Shown: piece after piece, positions 15,432 to 24,144 of the stretch
How the letters are laid out: every line of letters begins with the position of its first letter
Numbering within the stretch: the first letter of the stretch is position 1
Origin: Gordonia sp. SL306
GTDB lineage: Bacteria; Actinomycetota; Actinomycetes; Mycobacteriales; Mycobacteriaceae
Assembly (NCBI RefSeq): GCF_026625785.1
Contig: NZ_CP113063.1
Coordinates: 5,084,001-5,148,000 of the forward strand
Reading direction: 5' to 3'
Length of the DNA: 64,000 nt
Notes under the pieces: model-generated
What the model was told of the DNA's origin: nothing
The model's database searches: none
The model's input: only the letters and a program-made list of their open reading frames with translations
Translations under genes and position numbers: made by a program

Positions 15432-16892
15432 ATGGAGAGTGCTGAGCAGCCGACACTGGCTGACGCGTGGGATGCCAATCGAGGGATCCAGAGGTCCGCA
15501 GCGGTCCGACTCTTCGCGGCGAACAACTCGGCCCTCTACGTGACGTTGATGGAACGTCACCTGGACTTCGGCACGAGATTGTCCGAGACCGATCTGGCCG
15601 TGCGACTCGAACGCGACATGGTCACTCTCGGCGTCGCCGACCAACCGAGCGGCCTGGAGCTTGTCAAACTGTGGGCCAGGCAGGGGTGGCTGCACCGGGT
15701 CACCGACGCGAGTGTCCGGACAGCCCAGAATCTCTGTTACCTGACCTCGGAGGCTCGCTCGGTTGTCGATTACGTCCGGCGTCTGAGACGTGAGGACAGT
15801 GTTGCGACCGGCGGCTCGATCAACGGCATCGCAGCCGGATTGCATCGCGTCGCCGGCCAGGTCACGAACGACCCACGTCAGATACGTGAGGAGATCGAGT
15901 ACCAGATCTCCGAACTCGACGCCGAACTCGCCGACCTCGACGCGGGACGACGTCCCGAACCGGACCTCCGGGTCGCCGAGGACGAGGCGCGGGCGATCGC
16001 GTATCAGATGGAACAGATCATCTCCGACATCGGCCAGTACGGCAGCATGCTGGATCGGATCACGACCGCGCTGCTCGACGACCCGCACGACTCGGATCTC
16101 GCGTACCGGGATCGTCAACGACAGATGTTCGACGACTACGAGGCCCTGCTCGAGTCGTCCCAGAGTGCGTCCTATCATGCCTTCACCCACATGATCCAGG
16201 ACCCGCAGCAGCGGGCCCGGCTCGTCGCCGACATCACCACGGTGACAAGACAACTCCCCGGCATCGACCACGGTCTCCGATCGGTGATGGACGACTTCTT
16301 CGGCCTCGTCACCCAGCAGATGGCAGAGGTCGGACGTACTCGCCAGCGTTGCGCGCGACGCATCCGCAGATTCGTCGCTTCGGGAACACTCGAGCAGAGC
16401 CGGGGGATCGCGCGACAACTCAACGACGCACTGGCAACGGCGAACGATCTGTTGAAGACCTCTCTGGCAGACCGCCGGATCGGTTACGAATTGCCCTTGG
16501 CGACACCATCGATCACGTCGGCAGGTCGGCTGGCGTTCGAGATCCGCGACCCTGCCCCTCCGGCACCGGCCCTGCCGGCGACCGGAAATGGCGATCTCAC
16601 CACGTTCGCGTCGCTGTCCGGTCAGGTCGACACCGTCGAACTCACCGAAGTCGTGAACGCGGCTGTCGACGACGGCCCGATCGCCCTGTCGGATGTGATC
16701 GCACGGGTCGACGAGCCCTACCTCGCCCACGTCATCGTGCTGTGGTCCTGGGCTCTCAAACAGTCCGGTACTGCTGATCCGGAATCGGTCTTCGTCCGAT
16801 TCCGATCCCTCGAAGGGGAGGATCGCATCATCGAGGTGCCGGCCCTGATGTTCACCGAACCGATTCCGACCGCGGAGGTCGACGCACTATGA
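15432..16892 (+). CDS. jetA: JetA/MksF-like kleisin subunit (DUF3375)
   Basis: 486 residues. N-terminal winged-helix region (SAAVRLFAANNSALYVTLMERHLD, then LARQGWLHRV), long central coiled-coil stretches (EEIEYQISELDAELADLDAG, residues ~150-290) and a C-terminal winged-helix half (LSDVIARVDEPYLAHVIVLWSWAL). This is the DUF3375 arrangement of the kleisin in Wadjet/MksBEF complexes, which bridges the SMC-like ATPase heads. ATG 15432 chosen; a GTG at 15381 would add 17 residues. The stop overlaps jetB by 4 bp. Known role: plasmid sensing and restriction with JetB-C-D. Confidence 0.82.
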   Translation: MESAEQPTLADAWDANRGIQRSAAVRLFAANNSALYVTLMERHLDFGTRLSETDLAVRLERDMVTLGVADQPSGLELVKLWARQGWLHRVTDASVRTAQNLCYLTSEARSVVDYVRRLRREDSVATGGSINGIAAGLHRVAGQVTNDPRQIREEIEYQISELDAELADLDAGRRPEPDLRVAEDEARAIAYQMEQIISDIGQYGSMLDRITTALLDDPHDSDLAYRDRQRQMFDDYEALLESSQSASYHAFTHMIQDPQQRARLVADITTVTRQLPGIDHGLRSVMDDFFGLVTQQMAEVGRTRQRCARRIRRFVASGTLEQSRGIARQLNDALATANDLLKTSLADRRIGYELPLATPSITSAGRLAFEIRDPAPPAPALPATGNGDLTTFASLSGQVDTVELTEVVNAAVDDGPIALSDVIARVDEPYLAHVIVLWSWALKQSGTADPESVFVRFRSLEGEDRIIEVPALMFTEPIPTAEVDAL

Positions 16893-17674
16893 CCAGCAAT
16901 CTCGACGTCACGGGCGAGCGAAGCGGCGGGGGAGTACCCGACGAGTTCGCCGGCTACGACGATCTCCCGGCAGTGCAGCGTGGCGGTCGCGACGACAGTC
17001 AAGGGCCACCGCGGTTCGACGGCGACGTCAGCGCTCTGCCCGATCGTGCCTGCTGGGCCCTGCAGAATCTCCTGACCCGCCGTTTCGTCAGTGGCGACCG
17101 TCAGCCGCAGCTGTGGGCCTGGGTTGCCGAATACCAGGACCAACTCAGGGTCCGGCTGTCCGAGCTGGACCTGCGTCTGCGTATCGTCGACGAACTCGAG
17201 GTCGCCTTCGTGGAGCAGGCGGGATACGAGTCTCGCTGGGGCAGAAGAATACTCAAGCGAGAAGCGATTCACACCTACGATGCGATCCTGGCGTTGCACC
17301 TCGCCAAATACCTGCGCGCGTCCCGCGACGAACGAGTGCTGATCACCCGGGAAGAGATCCACGAGTTGTTCGCCGGTGTCACCAACACCATCGACCGCGA
17401 CCTGGCACTGTTCGACAAACGCATCGAGCACGCCATCGACAAGATGGACGAGCTGGAGTTCCTGCGGAGACATCGGGATGACCCGGACACCTTCACGGTC
17501 AGCCCGGTCATCTCGGCGGTGATGACCGCATCCGTGATCACCGACCTGCAAAAGCAGTTCGAGCAGTTCATCGGATCGGGGGAGACCGGTGACGACGCGC
17601 CACCGGCCGAAGCGTTCGAGTCGGCGGGCGTTGATGGCGACGACAGCGACGACGACGAAGGAGATGATTGGTGA
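16889..17674 (+). CDS. jetB: JetB/MksE-like KITE subunit (DUF4194)
   Basis: 261 residues. The core (CWALQNLLTRRFVSGDRQPQLW, FVEQAGYESRW, residues ~50-120) and the tandem winged-helix part (LITREEIHELF, DKRIEHAIDKMDELEFLRR) match DUF4194 proteins, the MukE/MksE-like partner of the kleisin. The last 30 residues are acidic (GDDSDDDEGDDW). ATG overlaps the jetA stop, and its own stop overlaps the jetC GTG, so the three genes are one translationally coupled operon. Confidence 0.82.
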   Translation: MTSNLDVTGERSGGGVPDEFAGYDDLPAVQRGGRDDSQGPPRFDGDVSALPDRACWALQNLLTRRFVSGDRQPQLWAWVAEYQDQLRVRLSELDLRLRIVDELEVAFVEQAGYESRWGRRILKREAIHTYDAILALHLAKYLRASRDERVLITREEIHELFAGVTNTIDRDLALFDKRIEHAIDKMDELEFLRRHRDDPDTFTVSPVISAVMTASVITDLQKQFEQFIGSGETGDDAPPAEAFESAGVDGDDSDDDEGDDW

Positions 17675-20600
17675 GCGGACCGGTCGACCAATATCACCTG
17701 TCCCGACTGCAATTGATCAACTGGGGAGTCTTCGATGGCTACCATTCGATCCCGTTCAGTACCTCCGGATCGCTGATCACCGGATCGTCGGGAAGCGGCA
17801 AATCCTCATTGCTGGATGCGATCTCACTGGCTTTCCTCCCGGACCACCGACGCAACTTCAATGCCTCCGGCGACGCGACCGCGGCAGGATCATCGAGTGG
17901 CAAACGCACCGTCGGGAAGTACGTGCGCGGCGCCTGGGGCGAACGACGTGACGGGACCAATGCCCATCGCGAGATCATGTACCTGCGTGGGACCGGGCCG
18001 GCGTGGGCCGCCATCGCCGTCACCTATACCTCGAGTTCCGGATCCTCGATCACCGGCCTCGTGCTGAAATGGCTTGCGGCGGGCAAGATGACCGACGCGC
18101 ACAGCTCGTACTTCGTTCACGACGGCGACGTCGACATCGTCGATGTGTGTAATGCGTGGGCAGGCAACAACTACAACTCGGCCAAGTTCCGCGAACAGGG
18201 CTGGCGGGGTGGGCCGGGCGAAGGCAAATACCTGGCGACCCTGTACTCGCTGATCGGAATCCGGGGCTCGGAGGCCGCCCAGCAGCTCCTCGGCAAGGCC
18301 AAGTCGCTCAAGAGCGTCGGTGGCCTGGCCCAGTTCGTCCGCGAATTCATGCTGGACGAGCCCACCAGTACCGCCGGGATCAAAGATGCGCTCGAGCAGA
18401 TCGATCCGCTCGTCGAAGCGCGCGAACTCCTCGACGTGGCGCGACGCAAGCGCACGATTCTGGGCACCATCGAAACCCTCCAGGAGAGGTATGCGGCCGA
18501 GGCCGCCACGTTTACGGTCCTCGACACCATCGACACCGCCACGGTGCGCGCCTACCTGAACAACTTGCGCCTGCGCAATGCCGAGCCGGAGGTGGCCGAC
18601 CTCGATGATCAGATCGCCCGCCTCGACGCCGATCTCGCCGCGCTGACCGGCCAGCACGACCAGCTCCGGCAAGATCACAGTCACCTGTTGTCGCGGATCG
18701 CGACCTCGACAGGCGATCTCGCCCCGCTGCAGGAGCAGCTCGCGACCGCGCAGAAGGTCAGCAACGAGGCCTCCATGCGACGCACGAGCTACGAGAACAA
18801 GATCTCGGCCCTCGGCGCCGACATCCCCGACGATGCCGAGGAGTTCTGGTCCCTACGCGCGAGCCTCCTGGAGGAGGCGACCCAGATCGACGGGCAGCTC
18901 GACGCGGGCAAGGCGCACTTCGCGGAGACACTGGCCCGCGAAGTCGCGGCGCGTACCCAGCGTGATGCCGCGCAGGAGGAGCTGAGTCGTGTGGAGCAGG
19001 CGGGTTCGGCACTCCCACGTGCCGAACACGAGATGCGCCGGGCCATCGCCAACTCGCTGCAGATCGACGAATCCGAACTGCGCTATGTCGCCGAGATGGT
19101 GGAGCTGCATCCCGACCAAGAGCGTTGGCGATCCGCGGTGGAAAAGGTCCTCCGTAACGCAGGCCTACGACTTCTGGTTCCCGACAAGCATTTCCGAGCC
19201 GCACTTCGTTTTGTGAACAGCCACGACATGCGCGGCCGGATTCAGCTGCATCACGCCGAGAACCGTGCGGCACCCGCCGCCGAACCCGCCACCTTGGGTG
19301 CGAAACTACGTGCCGTCGATCCGGATCACCCGTGCTCGGCCGAGGCGTTGTCCATCCTGTCCCGGCTGGGGAACTACGTCTGCGTCGATTCGCCCACCGA
19401 CTTCGCCGATCACGCCAAGGCCGTGACCGACCAAGGTCTGCGCAAGGATTCGGCGAAACTGGCCATCAAGGACGATCGTCAAGCCCTGCGGCCGTCGCAA
19501 CACATCTTCGTCGGAAACGTCGAATCCAAGATCGCGGCTCTGCGGGACGAGTTCGATCACGAGCAGGGTGCCTACGACGCGGCGCGGGAGGCCAGCGCCG
19601 AACTCGACCGCGACCGCACCGCGCGGCAGCAACGTCGTGACGACTATCGCCGGGTGTGTGAACAGTTCACCCAGTGGAGCGAGATCGACACCGATTCCGC
19701 CGACGACCGGGTCGACCAGCTCACCGAGCAGTACGAACTGCTGATGGAGGAACACCCGGACATCGAGGCGCTCCAACGCAAAGCCGAGGACATCTGGGAG
19801 CAGGTGCGATCGGCGATCTCGCAGGCCGCCCTGGTGCGGGACAAGATCGCCACGCACGACCGCCGCCGCACCCAGCTGCTCGACCTCGTCGATCGACTCA
19901 AACCCGAAGATGTTCCCGCACAGGCGGAGAAGACCCTCGACGGATTCCGTGAGGAGTCCCCGGCCGCGCTCGACGTGCTCGCACCCGAAGCGTTCCGGCA
20001 GGAATTGATGAAGGCAGTCGTGAAGGACCGCGACCGGATGCGGTCGGACGCCCGCCGTTCACGAGACGAACTCGGCCGGATCCTCGACAGCTACGACGAA
20101 GAGTTCCCCGACGCGATCCCGAACGACAGCGACGACTTCGATGAGCGCGTGCACGACTACGTCGCGTTGAGCCGCCGGATCGATGAACGCGAACTTCCCG
20201 CCGCCTACGAGCGCATGCGACGTCTGATCACCGAGCAGGCGCCCGGGGCGATCCTCAACCTGCACATGACCGCCGACGCAGAGGAACGACGCATCGTCGA
20301 CCAGATCGAGCGGGTCAACACCGGTCTGGCCGCGGTGGCGTTCAACCGCGGCACCCGACTTCGGCTCCATCCCGGACGAAAGAACCTTGCCGCGGTCGCG
20401 GACCTCACCGAGAAGGCGCGGCAGATCTCGCAGCGAACCACAGCCGTCAGCTTCGGCGACGAGCAGGCGATCCTCGAGCAGTACGCCGACATCCTGCTGC
20501 TGCGCGAACGACTCGGAGGCACCACACCCGAAGATCGGCAATGGACCCGCGACGCGCTCGACGTACGTAACCGCTTCGATTTCTACTGCGAAGAACATGA

Positions 20601-21015
20601 CGCCGTCACCGGGGAGACGATCCGCACCTACAGCAACGCCGGCGACAATTCCGGCGGTGAGCAGGAGAAGCTGATGGCCTTCTGCCTTGCCGGCGCCCTC
20701 AGCTTCAATCTCGCGAGCCCCCAGGGCGACGACAACCGACCGATCTTCGCTCAACTCATGCTCGACGAAGCCTTCTCCAAGTCGGATCCACAGTTCGCGC
20801 AGCAGGCACTGTCGGCGTTCCGCAAGTTCGGTTTCCAACTGATCATCGTCGCAACAGTGCAGAACACCAGCACCATTCAGCCGTACATCGACAACGTGAT
20901 CATGGTGTCCAAGACCGAGGGGGCCGGCGCCCGACCCGTCGCCACCGCCATGTCGACGTCGATCCAGGCCTTCTCGGACCTGCGCAGATCGACAGGGGGA
21001 CAGCTACCGGTGTGA
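17671..21015 (+). CDS. jetC: JetC/MksB-like SMC-type ATPase
   Basis: 1114 residues. N-terminal ATPase half with Walker A GSSGSGKSS (Lys about residue 44), long coiled-coil arms at ~250-480 and ~640-900 flanking a hinge-like region, then the ABC signature NSGGEQEK (~993-1000) and Walker B LMLDEAFSKSD (~1030). All ATPase motifs are intact, so the protein should bind and hydrolyse ATP. GTG 17671 follows AAGGAG by 7 nt. Known: JetC/MksB extrudes DNA loops and, with JetD/MksG, cleaves small circular plasmids. Here the gene ends 4 bp from the convergent cutinase stop and no nuclease gene follows. Confidence 0.88.
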   Translation: MSGPVDQYHLSRLQLINWGVFDGYHSIPFSTSGSLITGSSGSGKSSLLDAISLAFLPDHRRNFNASGDATAAGSSSGKRTVGKYVRGAWGERRDGTNAHREIMYLRGTGPAWAAIAVTYTSSSGSSITGLVLKWLAAGKMTDAHSSYFVHDGDVDIVDVCNAWAGNNYNSAKFREQGWRGGPGEGKYLATLYSLIGIRGSEAAQQLLGKAKSLKSVGGLAQFVREFMLDEPTSTAGIKDALEQIDPLVEARELLDVARRKRTILGTIETLQERYAAEAATFTVLDTIDTATVRAYLNNLRLRNAEPEVADLDDQIARLDADLAALTGQHDQLRQDHSHLLSRIATSTGDLAPLQEQLATAQKVSNEASMRRTSYENKISALGADIPDDAEEFWSLRASLLEEATQIDGQLDAGKAHFAETLAREVAARTQRDAAQEELSRVEQAGSALPRAEHEMRRAIANSLQIDESELRYVAEMVELHPDQERWRSAVEKVLRNAGLRLLVPDKHFRAALRFVNSHDMRGRIQLHHAENRAAPAAEPATLGAKLRAVDPDHPCSAEALSILSRLGNYVCVDSPTDFADHAKAVTDQGLRKDSAKLAIKDDRQALRPSQHIFVGNVESKIAALRDEFDHEQGAYDAAREASAELDRDRTARQQRRDDYRRVCEQFTQWSEIDTDSADDRVDQLTEQYELLMEEHPDIEALQRKAEDIWEQVRSAISQAALVRDKIATHDRRRTQLLDLVDRLKPEDVPAQAEKTLDGFREESPAALDVLAPEAFRQELMKAVVKDRDRMRSDARRSRDELGRILDSYDEEFPDAIPNDSDDFDERVHDYVALSRRIDERELPAAYERMRRLITEQAPGAILNLHMTADAEERRIVDQIERVNTGLAAVAFNRGTRLRLHPGRKNLAAVADLTEKARQISQRTTAVSFGDEQAILEQYADILLLRERLGGTTPEDRQWTRDALDVRNRFDFYCEEHDAVTGETIRTYSNAGDNSGGEQEKLMAFCLAGALSFNLASPQGDDNRPIFAQLMLDEAFSKSDPQFAQQALSAFRKFGFQLIIVATVQNTSTIQPYIDNVIMVSKTEGAGARPVATAMSTSIQAFSDLRRSTGGQLPV

Positions 21016-21019
21016 GCTT

Positions 21020-21730
21020 CTACAGGCGAGCGGCGACGTATCGCGCGGCGTCGAAGGTCATGCCGTTCACCGTGTAGAGAACATGTAGACCGTTCGGCTG
21101 CCCGACCGGGGCACCGTTGCAGATGGTGTCGCCCGGGATGCAGTAGCGGATCGTCCGGTTCGCGAGTCGCGGATCGATCGTGATCGGAGGCGCCCCGACA
21201 TCGCGGAGGAAGCGATCCGACGGCGGTCCGAACATGACGATGGCCGCCACCTTGCTCGCGGCCGCCGCGGGCAAGGGCGGCGGGATCTTGGACGTGTACT
21301 GCGCATATCGCGCCGGCAGCGAGATACCTGCATTGGCTGCGTAGCCGGCCACCACGGCGCCCTGCGAATAGCCGCCGAGCACGATCTTGGTTCGCGGGCA
21401 CCTCGACGCCATGTACTTGACGCGTGCCTGTGCGTTGTTCACCCCGTTCACAACCGTCTGGGCGAACGCGAGTCGATTGTTGAAGTTGCTGCTCGCCGGG
21501 TAGTTCACCCCGTACACGGCGACCGATTTGCCTGCCAGCTGGGCCCGGAGGGCCGCGTCGAAAGCAAGACCGGTCAATCCGACCGGCGGCGCGGGTTCAG
21601 CGGTACCGCGCGCGAACACGACCTCCACGTCGGGACACGTCTGGGCCTCCGCTCGCGGGGCCTGCGCCGTCAGGGTCGCGGCGCCGACCATGGCCACGCC
21701 GAGGAGAACCAGGAGCGAGCGTTTGATCAT
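21020..21730 (-). CDS. Secreted cutinase family esterase
   Basis: 236 residues. Signal peptide MIKRSLLVLLGVAMVGAATLT with likely cleavage after APRAEA. The mature protein begins TCPDVEVVFARGTAEP, the cutinase start, with nucleophile elbow GGYSQGA and Asp/His region YCIPGDTICNG then LHVLY; cysteines match the usual disulfides. Known: exported serine esterases acting on lipids, waxes or cell-wall esters in mycolate actinobacteria. It converges on jetC with 4 bp between stops, and no terminator hairpin fits in that gap. Confidence 0.88.
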   Translation of the reverse strand: MIKRSLLVLLGVAMVGAATLTAQAPRAEAQTCPDVEVVFARGTAEPAPPVGLTGLAFDAALRAQLAGKSVAVYGVNYPASSNFNNRLAFAQTVVNGVNNAQARVKYMASRCPRTKIVLGGYSQGAVVAGYAANAGISLPARYAQYTSKIPPPLPAAAASKVAAIVMFGPPSDRFLRDVGAPPITIDPRLANRTIRYCIPGDTICNGAPVGQPNGLHVLYTVNGMTFDAARYVAARL

Positions 21731-21794
21731 GCTGTTGGATGCTACGGCGTTCTGACCGGCACGTCTGCGGTTCGTCGCACCCTGGAGGCGGAGT

Positions 21795-21818
21795 AACGGT
21801 AAGCGGATACTTACCGTT
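21795..21818. promoter_or_regulatory. ArsR operator
   Basis: AACGGTAAG (21795-21803), CGGATA, CTTACCGTT (21810-21818): perfect 9-bp arms with 6-nt centre, the same geometry as the operator at 12834. It ends 1 bp before the candidate GTG of the arsR gene. Confidence 0.65.
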
Positions 21819-21819
21819 C

Positions 21820-22158
21820 GTGGAGACGAACGGACCGATGGCCGAGCCCTGGGCCATCCTCGCCGATGCGTCACGCAGGCAGATCCTGGTTGCGCTCGCG
21901 GTGCGACCCGTATCGGTCGGTGAGCTGGCAGACCAGCTGCCCATCAGTAGACCCGCAGTCTCCCAACACTTTCGAGTACTCAAGCAGACCGGCGTCGTGG
22001 TCGACGTCGAGCACGGAACGCGGCGGGTCTACCACGTGGATCCGGTGGCCCTGACGGCATTGAAAGATCAACTCGACACTTTCTGGCAGCGCACGTTGAC
22101 CGGTTTCGCCGACAGTCGACGCGTTGTCGAACGACGCGGAAAAGGAGAGCGACGATGA
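21820..22158 (+). CDS. ArsR-family winged-helix regulator
   Basis: 112 residues from GTG 21820 (ATG 21838 is an alternative that loses 6 residues). AEPWAILADASRRQILVALAVRPVSVGELADQLPISRPAVSQHFRVLKQTGVVV contains the ArsR helix-turn-helix, followed by GTRRVYHVDPVAL. This is the type normally coupled to an SRPBCC/AHSA1 gene. Its stop overlaps the ATG of the next frame, but that gene appears to be only a short remnant. Confidence 0.8.
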   Translation: METNGPMAEPWAILADASRRQILVALAVRPVSVGELADQLPISRPAVSQHFRVLKQTGVVVDVEHGTRRVYHVDPVALTALKDQLDTFWQRTLTGFADSRRVVERRGKGERR

Positions 22159-22190
22159 GTGAGATGGACTCGAGCATCGCCACCTCAACC
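22155..22190 (+). pseudogene. Possible 5' remnant of an SRPBCC/AHSA1 gene
   Basis: A coupled ATG (overlapping the arsR stop, with AAAGGAGAG before it) opens a frame reading MSEMDSSIATST, the kind of start found in AHSA1 genes following such ArsR regulators. After about 12 codons the reading no longer resembles an SRPBCC domain; it continues open only as antisense to the DUF2235 gene. A deletion or insertion joint near 22190 is inferred from expected gene order. The match is very short. Confidence 0.35.
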
Positions 22191-22274
22191 GCCATGGGAC
22201 GGGCTGGGAATCACTCCGCAACGGAAGACAGCGACCAGGATGGCCTCTCTACCTTCGCAGATACCGCCGGCTGG

Positions 22275-23516
22275 TCACGACGTAGCCGTCGCGAACCCAC
22301 GCCTCATCGCGTCGCCTCCGACGACCTCGAAATCTCTTGTCGCCGAAGCGTCTTTCATCTCGCCGAGCTCCGGGATCGTGATCACACGATCCTCCAGAGC
22401 GTCCGGCCCGACCAGATCGACCCACCAGGAGACGTTCTGCGCCTGCTTCGCGCGTGTGGGCTGCTCGTGCCACCTCTGGCGGGCAGGCGCCGCGATGTAC
22501 AGGGGAGTCGCTGGATCCTTCGCGACCTCGAGCAACCGCGATTGGCCCTTGTGCCGCTTCACCTGTACGCCACCCCGCTTGATGCCGAAGCAGAGCCTGA
22601 CCACGTTGACGAATCGATACGCCCACGTCAACGAGTCGTGTGGTGCGTAGCACGCATCCTCCACAGCCGGCCTCTCTGCCTGGGCGCCGGGTAGGCGTCC
22701 GCGATCGAACCGGAGTCCCTGCCCCTCTGCTTCGGAGACCATCCACGCGAGCGTGAGATCCGAGGGCGCCGATCGATCGAGGCCCCCACCGATGTCCGAA
22801 TGCACGCCTTCGAACCAGACCTGCTGCAGATCGGTGTCGGGGTCGGCCTTCTTCTCCCACACACAGGGCTCGAAGGTGAGCCGCCGTTCGTCGATCGCCA
22901 GCGCCTGGCGCGCGCAATCGACCTGATCACTCAGTTCGACGTCGTGGAATGCGTAGTTCGATCGAGTCAAGCCCGGGATTCCCAGGGCTCCCACCGTGTC
23001 GAACACCCCGATGAAGGTGATGCGGGGGAGTTTCTCAGGTGATGTGAATCCATACGTGTACTTCTGGACGGCTCGCTGCTGTGCCCCACGGGTGGCGCCC
23101 TGGGCCCGGTAGGCCTGCAGCGCATCGTCCAGGAGATTCGACGAGGTCGAGGGCGGGCACGCGAGATTGTCGGCCGTCAGCAATCCGACCCTCGAGATCA
23201 TGCCGACCAGACTGCGAGCGGTGTAAGCACCGCGGCTGAATCCGAAGACGTAGATCTCATCACCCGGCTCGTAGTTCAAGGCGAGGTAGCGATAGGCGTC
23301 GAGGAGGCTGATGTCCAGACCGCGGCCGAGCGCACCGCCGAGCACACGGTCATACCAGCTCCCGGCGGTACCGACGCCGCTGCAGTAGTGCACCAACTGA
23401 ATCGTGTCGTCGTGAGTTCGGGTCGTGATGGCTCGCGCGATCTTCTCGATGTTGGAGATCCGGGGGTCCTTCGATGATTTCCACGTGCCGTCACAGCACA
23501 CAACCAGACGCTTCAA
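22275..23516 (-). CDS. DUF2235 (Tle1-like) alpha/beta hydrolase
   Basis: 413 residues: KRLVVCCDGTWKSSKDPRISNI at the start, nucleophile elbow VFGFSRGAYTARSL near residue 95, FIGVFDTVGALG, and FEGVHSDIGGG near residue 245 carrying the predicted Asp/His. This matches DUF2235 proteins, whose type VI members (Tle1) are phospholipases; cytosolic relatives are uncharacterised. No signal peptide. Start is TTG preceded by AGGAGGAG. Stands alone between the ArsR remnant and a divergent peptidase. Confidence 0.82.
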   Translation of the reverse strand: MKRLVVCCDGTWKSSKDPRISNIEKIARAITTRTHDDTIQLVHYCSGVGTAGSWYDRVLGGALGRGLDISLLDAYRYLALNYEPGDEIYVFGFSRGAYTARSLVGMISRVGLLTADNLACPPSTSSNLLDDALQAYRAQGATRGAQQRAVQKYTYGFTSPEKLPRITFIGVFDTVGALGIPGLTRSNYAFHDVELSDQVDCARQALAIDERRLTFEPCVWEKKADPDTDLQQVWFEGVHSDIGGGLDRSAPSDLTLAWMVSEAEGQGLRFDRGRLPGAQAERPAVEDACYAPHDSLTWAYRFVNVVRLCFGIKRGGVQVKRHKGQSRLLEVAKDPATPLYIAAPARQRWHEQPTRAKQAQNVSWWVDLVGPDALEDRVITIPELGEMKDASATRDFEVVGGDAMRRGFATATS

Positions 23517-23628
23517 CGGACTTCTCCTCCTGCATTTGCCTCGTTGTCGGACACGATCACCATGACAACCCGGCCGAGTTCGGACATGAGTAGCGCGCTA
23601 CCCGAGTGCCGTGCGGTTTACTACTCAG

Positions 23629-24123
23629 ATGCCGATGCACACCTGTTCACGGCCGAAGCGCGCGATTCTGTCGGCGGTGATCGTCGGGGCGATCGGACTG
23701 TTCTCGGTCGTGTCCGGGTCCGATGCGAATGCCGCGACCGACACGGCGGGACTGGATCCGGTGCTCGCAACGTCATACACCCACGCGGCGGATTCGGCCC
23801 ACAGGCAGGGCATCCCGCTGTCGATCACCTCAGGGAGGCGGACCGTCGGCGAGCAGGAGCGGCTCTGGCGGAACGGGATCGCCACCTACGGCAGTCCGCG
23901 GGCCGCGCGCCGTTGGGTACTCCCGCCACGGGAGTCCACACACGTGACCGGTCACGCGATCGACGTCGGACCTCGTTCCGGGGCGGCGTGGCTGGCGGCA
24001 CGCGGCTGGCGCTGGGGCCTGTGCCGCACGTTCGTCAACGAGTGGTGGCATTTCGAGGTGGCCACGGTGCCGGGCACGCGCTGCCCACCGATGTGGCCCG
24101 ATGCCGCTGCACGCAGACGCTGA
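23629..24123 (+). CDS. Secreted M15-type D-Ala-D-Ala carboxypeptidase-like protein
   Basis: About 164 residues. A basic start (CSRPKRA) and hydrophobic stretch ILSAVIVGAIGLFSVVSG form a signal peptide with cleavage near ANA-ATD. The domain carries SGRRTVGEQERLW, the zinc motif STHVTGHAIDVG (His and Asp ligands) and EWWHFE (catalytic Glu and third His ligand), as in VanY/DdpX peptidases. Acts on peptidoglycan stem peptides outside the membrane. Starts 23611 (GTG), 23629 and 23635 are all possible. Confidence 0.8.
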   Translation: MPMHTCSRPKRAILSAVIVGAIGLFSVVSGSDANAATDTAGLDPVLATSYTHAADSAHRQGIPLSITSGRRTVGEQERLWRNGIATYGSPRAARRWVLPPRESTHVTGHAIDVGPRSGAAWLAARGWRWGLCRTFVNEWWHFEVATVPGTRCPPMWPDAAARRR

Positions 24124-24144
24124 CCGCCGCTACGGAAACGGCAC

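Noticed and set aside
21016..21874. JetD hidden in another frame downstream of jetC
   Set aside because: The only coherent product here is a complete cutinase with signal peptide and catalytic motifs on the minus strand. No DUF3322/DUF2220-like reading is seen.
22155..22694. Open frame of 179 codons downstream of the ArsR gene
   Set aside because: After about 12 codons it is antisense to the DUF2235 gene and matches no family, so only the short start was kept as a possible remnant.
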